DNA of 5,755 nucleotides from Susulua sp964590995 (GTDB taxonomy: Bacteria; Omnitrophota; Gorgyraeia; Duberdicusellales; 4484-171): assembly GCA_964590995.1 (NCBI GenBank), contig CAZPYY010000060.1, positions 1 through 5,755 of the forward strand, in the 5' to 3' direction. The translations under genes and the position numbers were made by a program. Of the stretch, positions 5,465 to 5,755 are shown piece after piece. The notes beneath the pieces were generated by a model. That model was given only the letters and a program-made list of their open reading frames with translations. It was not told where the DNA came from and did not search any database. Each line of letters begins with the position of its first letter. Positions within the stretch are counted from its first letter, which is position 1.

Positions 5465-5755
5465 GAAGAGTACTTATTATTCTGGTATTAATCTTTGCAA
5501 ATGCTTGCGCCACAATTCCTCATAGAGGCAGTAGCATAAGGGTTTCTAATTTTGATTACATTGATATCGCAGGTTTTTGCAAAAAGCATAATTTTGAATA
5601 TAGCTTTGACACAATTGATGATCTGGTAAGAATTTATTCACCGGATAAGGAGATTAAGCTACTCCTTAATTCATCAGTCGGTACGCTTAGCGGCTCAATA
5701 TTTTACCTTAAAAAACCCCCGATTTATCTTAAGGGAAAGATTCTCTTGCCCCGGC
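5461..5755 (+). CDS. Putative exported lipoprotein, 5' part only (possible cell-wall amidase stalk domain)
   Basis: An open frame begins at the ATGA overlap with mgtE and stays open to the window edge: 98 codons, with the 3' end missing. It starts MRR followed by a hydrophobic core (residues 4-13) and ANAC, with Cys16 fitting a lipoprotein signal peptide (short, basic n-region, Cys at the expected place). Ala at -3 and Asn at -2 make an imperfect lipobox, so ordinary signal peptidase cleavage remains possible. The mature part is mixed alpha/beta: FDYIDIAGFCKKHNFEY, then DLVRIYSPDKEIKLLLNSSVGTLSGSIFYLKKPPIYLKGKILLP. This alternation resembles the copper-amine-oxidase-N-like stalk domain that precedes Amidase_3 in some N-acetylmuramoyl-L-alanine amidases; that identification is recalled from pattern only and is tentative. 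AGGA lies only 2 bases before the ATG, so translation is probably coupled to mgtE termination. Confidence 0.7.
   Translation, partial: MRRVLIILVLIFANACATIPHRGSSIRVSNFDYIDIAGFCKKHNFEYSFDTIDDLVRIYSPDKEIKLLLNSSVGTLSGSIFYLKKPPIYLKGKILLPR

Overview
This is a gene-dense stretch of a bacterial chromosome. It is moderately AT-rich, and every supported gene is on the + strand. No phage, IS, CRISPR, tRNA or rRNA signal was seen. The gene content (PTS-type EIIA, GlgC, MgtE, a CPA2 antiporter, a small anaerobe-type nitroreductase and a putative lipoprotein) fits a free-living bacterium that stores glycogen. My impression is a little-studied Gram-negative-type lineage such as Omnitrophota, but nothing in the window proves the taxonomy.

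Layout. Positions 1-120 are a leader with no assignable gene. It contains an 8-bp inverted repeat (69-76/90-97) and a strong Shine-Dalgarno. Then follows a tight array: a PTS EIIA protein (121-576), a stand-alone CBS-pair protein (573-1046, 4-base overlap), a CPA2-type cation:proton antiporter (1058-2254), GlgC (2261-3490) and a nitroreductase (3506-4030). The junctions are -4, 11, 6 and 15 bases, so one polycistronic transcript is likely. After an 87-base gap holding a good extended -10 promoter, a second unit starts with the Mg2+ channel MgtE (best start 4118, not the longer TTG frame at 4088). It continues, by an ATGA overlap, into a secreted protein or lipoprotein (5461 onward) cut off by the window end.

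How the genes may work together. The first three genes look like a regulated ion-transport module. A phosphorylatable EIIA domain could report PTS or energy status, a CBS pair could sense adenine nucleotides, and both sit directly upstream of a DD-motif antiporter. GlgC, the committed step of glycogen synthesis, follows in the same array, so carbon storage and ion homeostasis may be co-expressed. MgtE carries its own CBS pair and belongs to the separate downstream unit.

The points most worth checking are the probable leaderless mgtE mRNA, the EIIA-CBS-antiporter module, the loss of the second conserved His in the EIIA domain, and the hairpin and mini-ORF ahead of the first gene. Most individual genes are ordinary members of known families. 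I found no clear evidence of a wholly new system.
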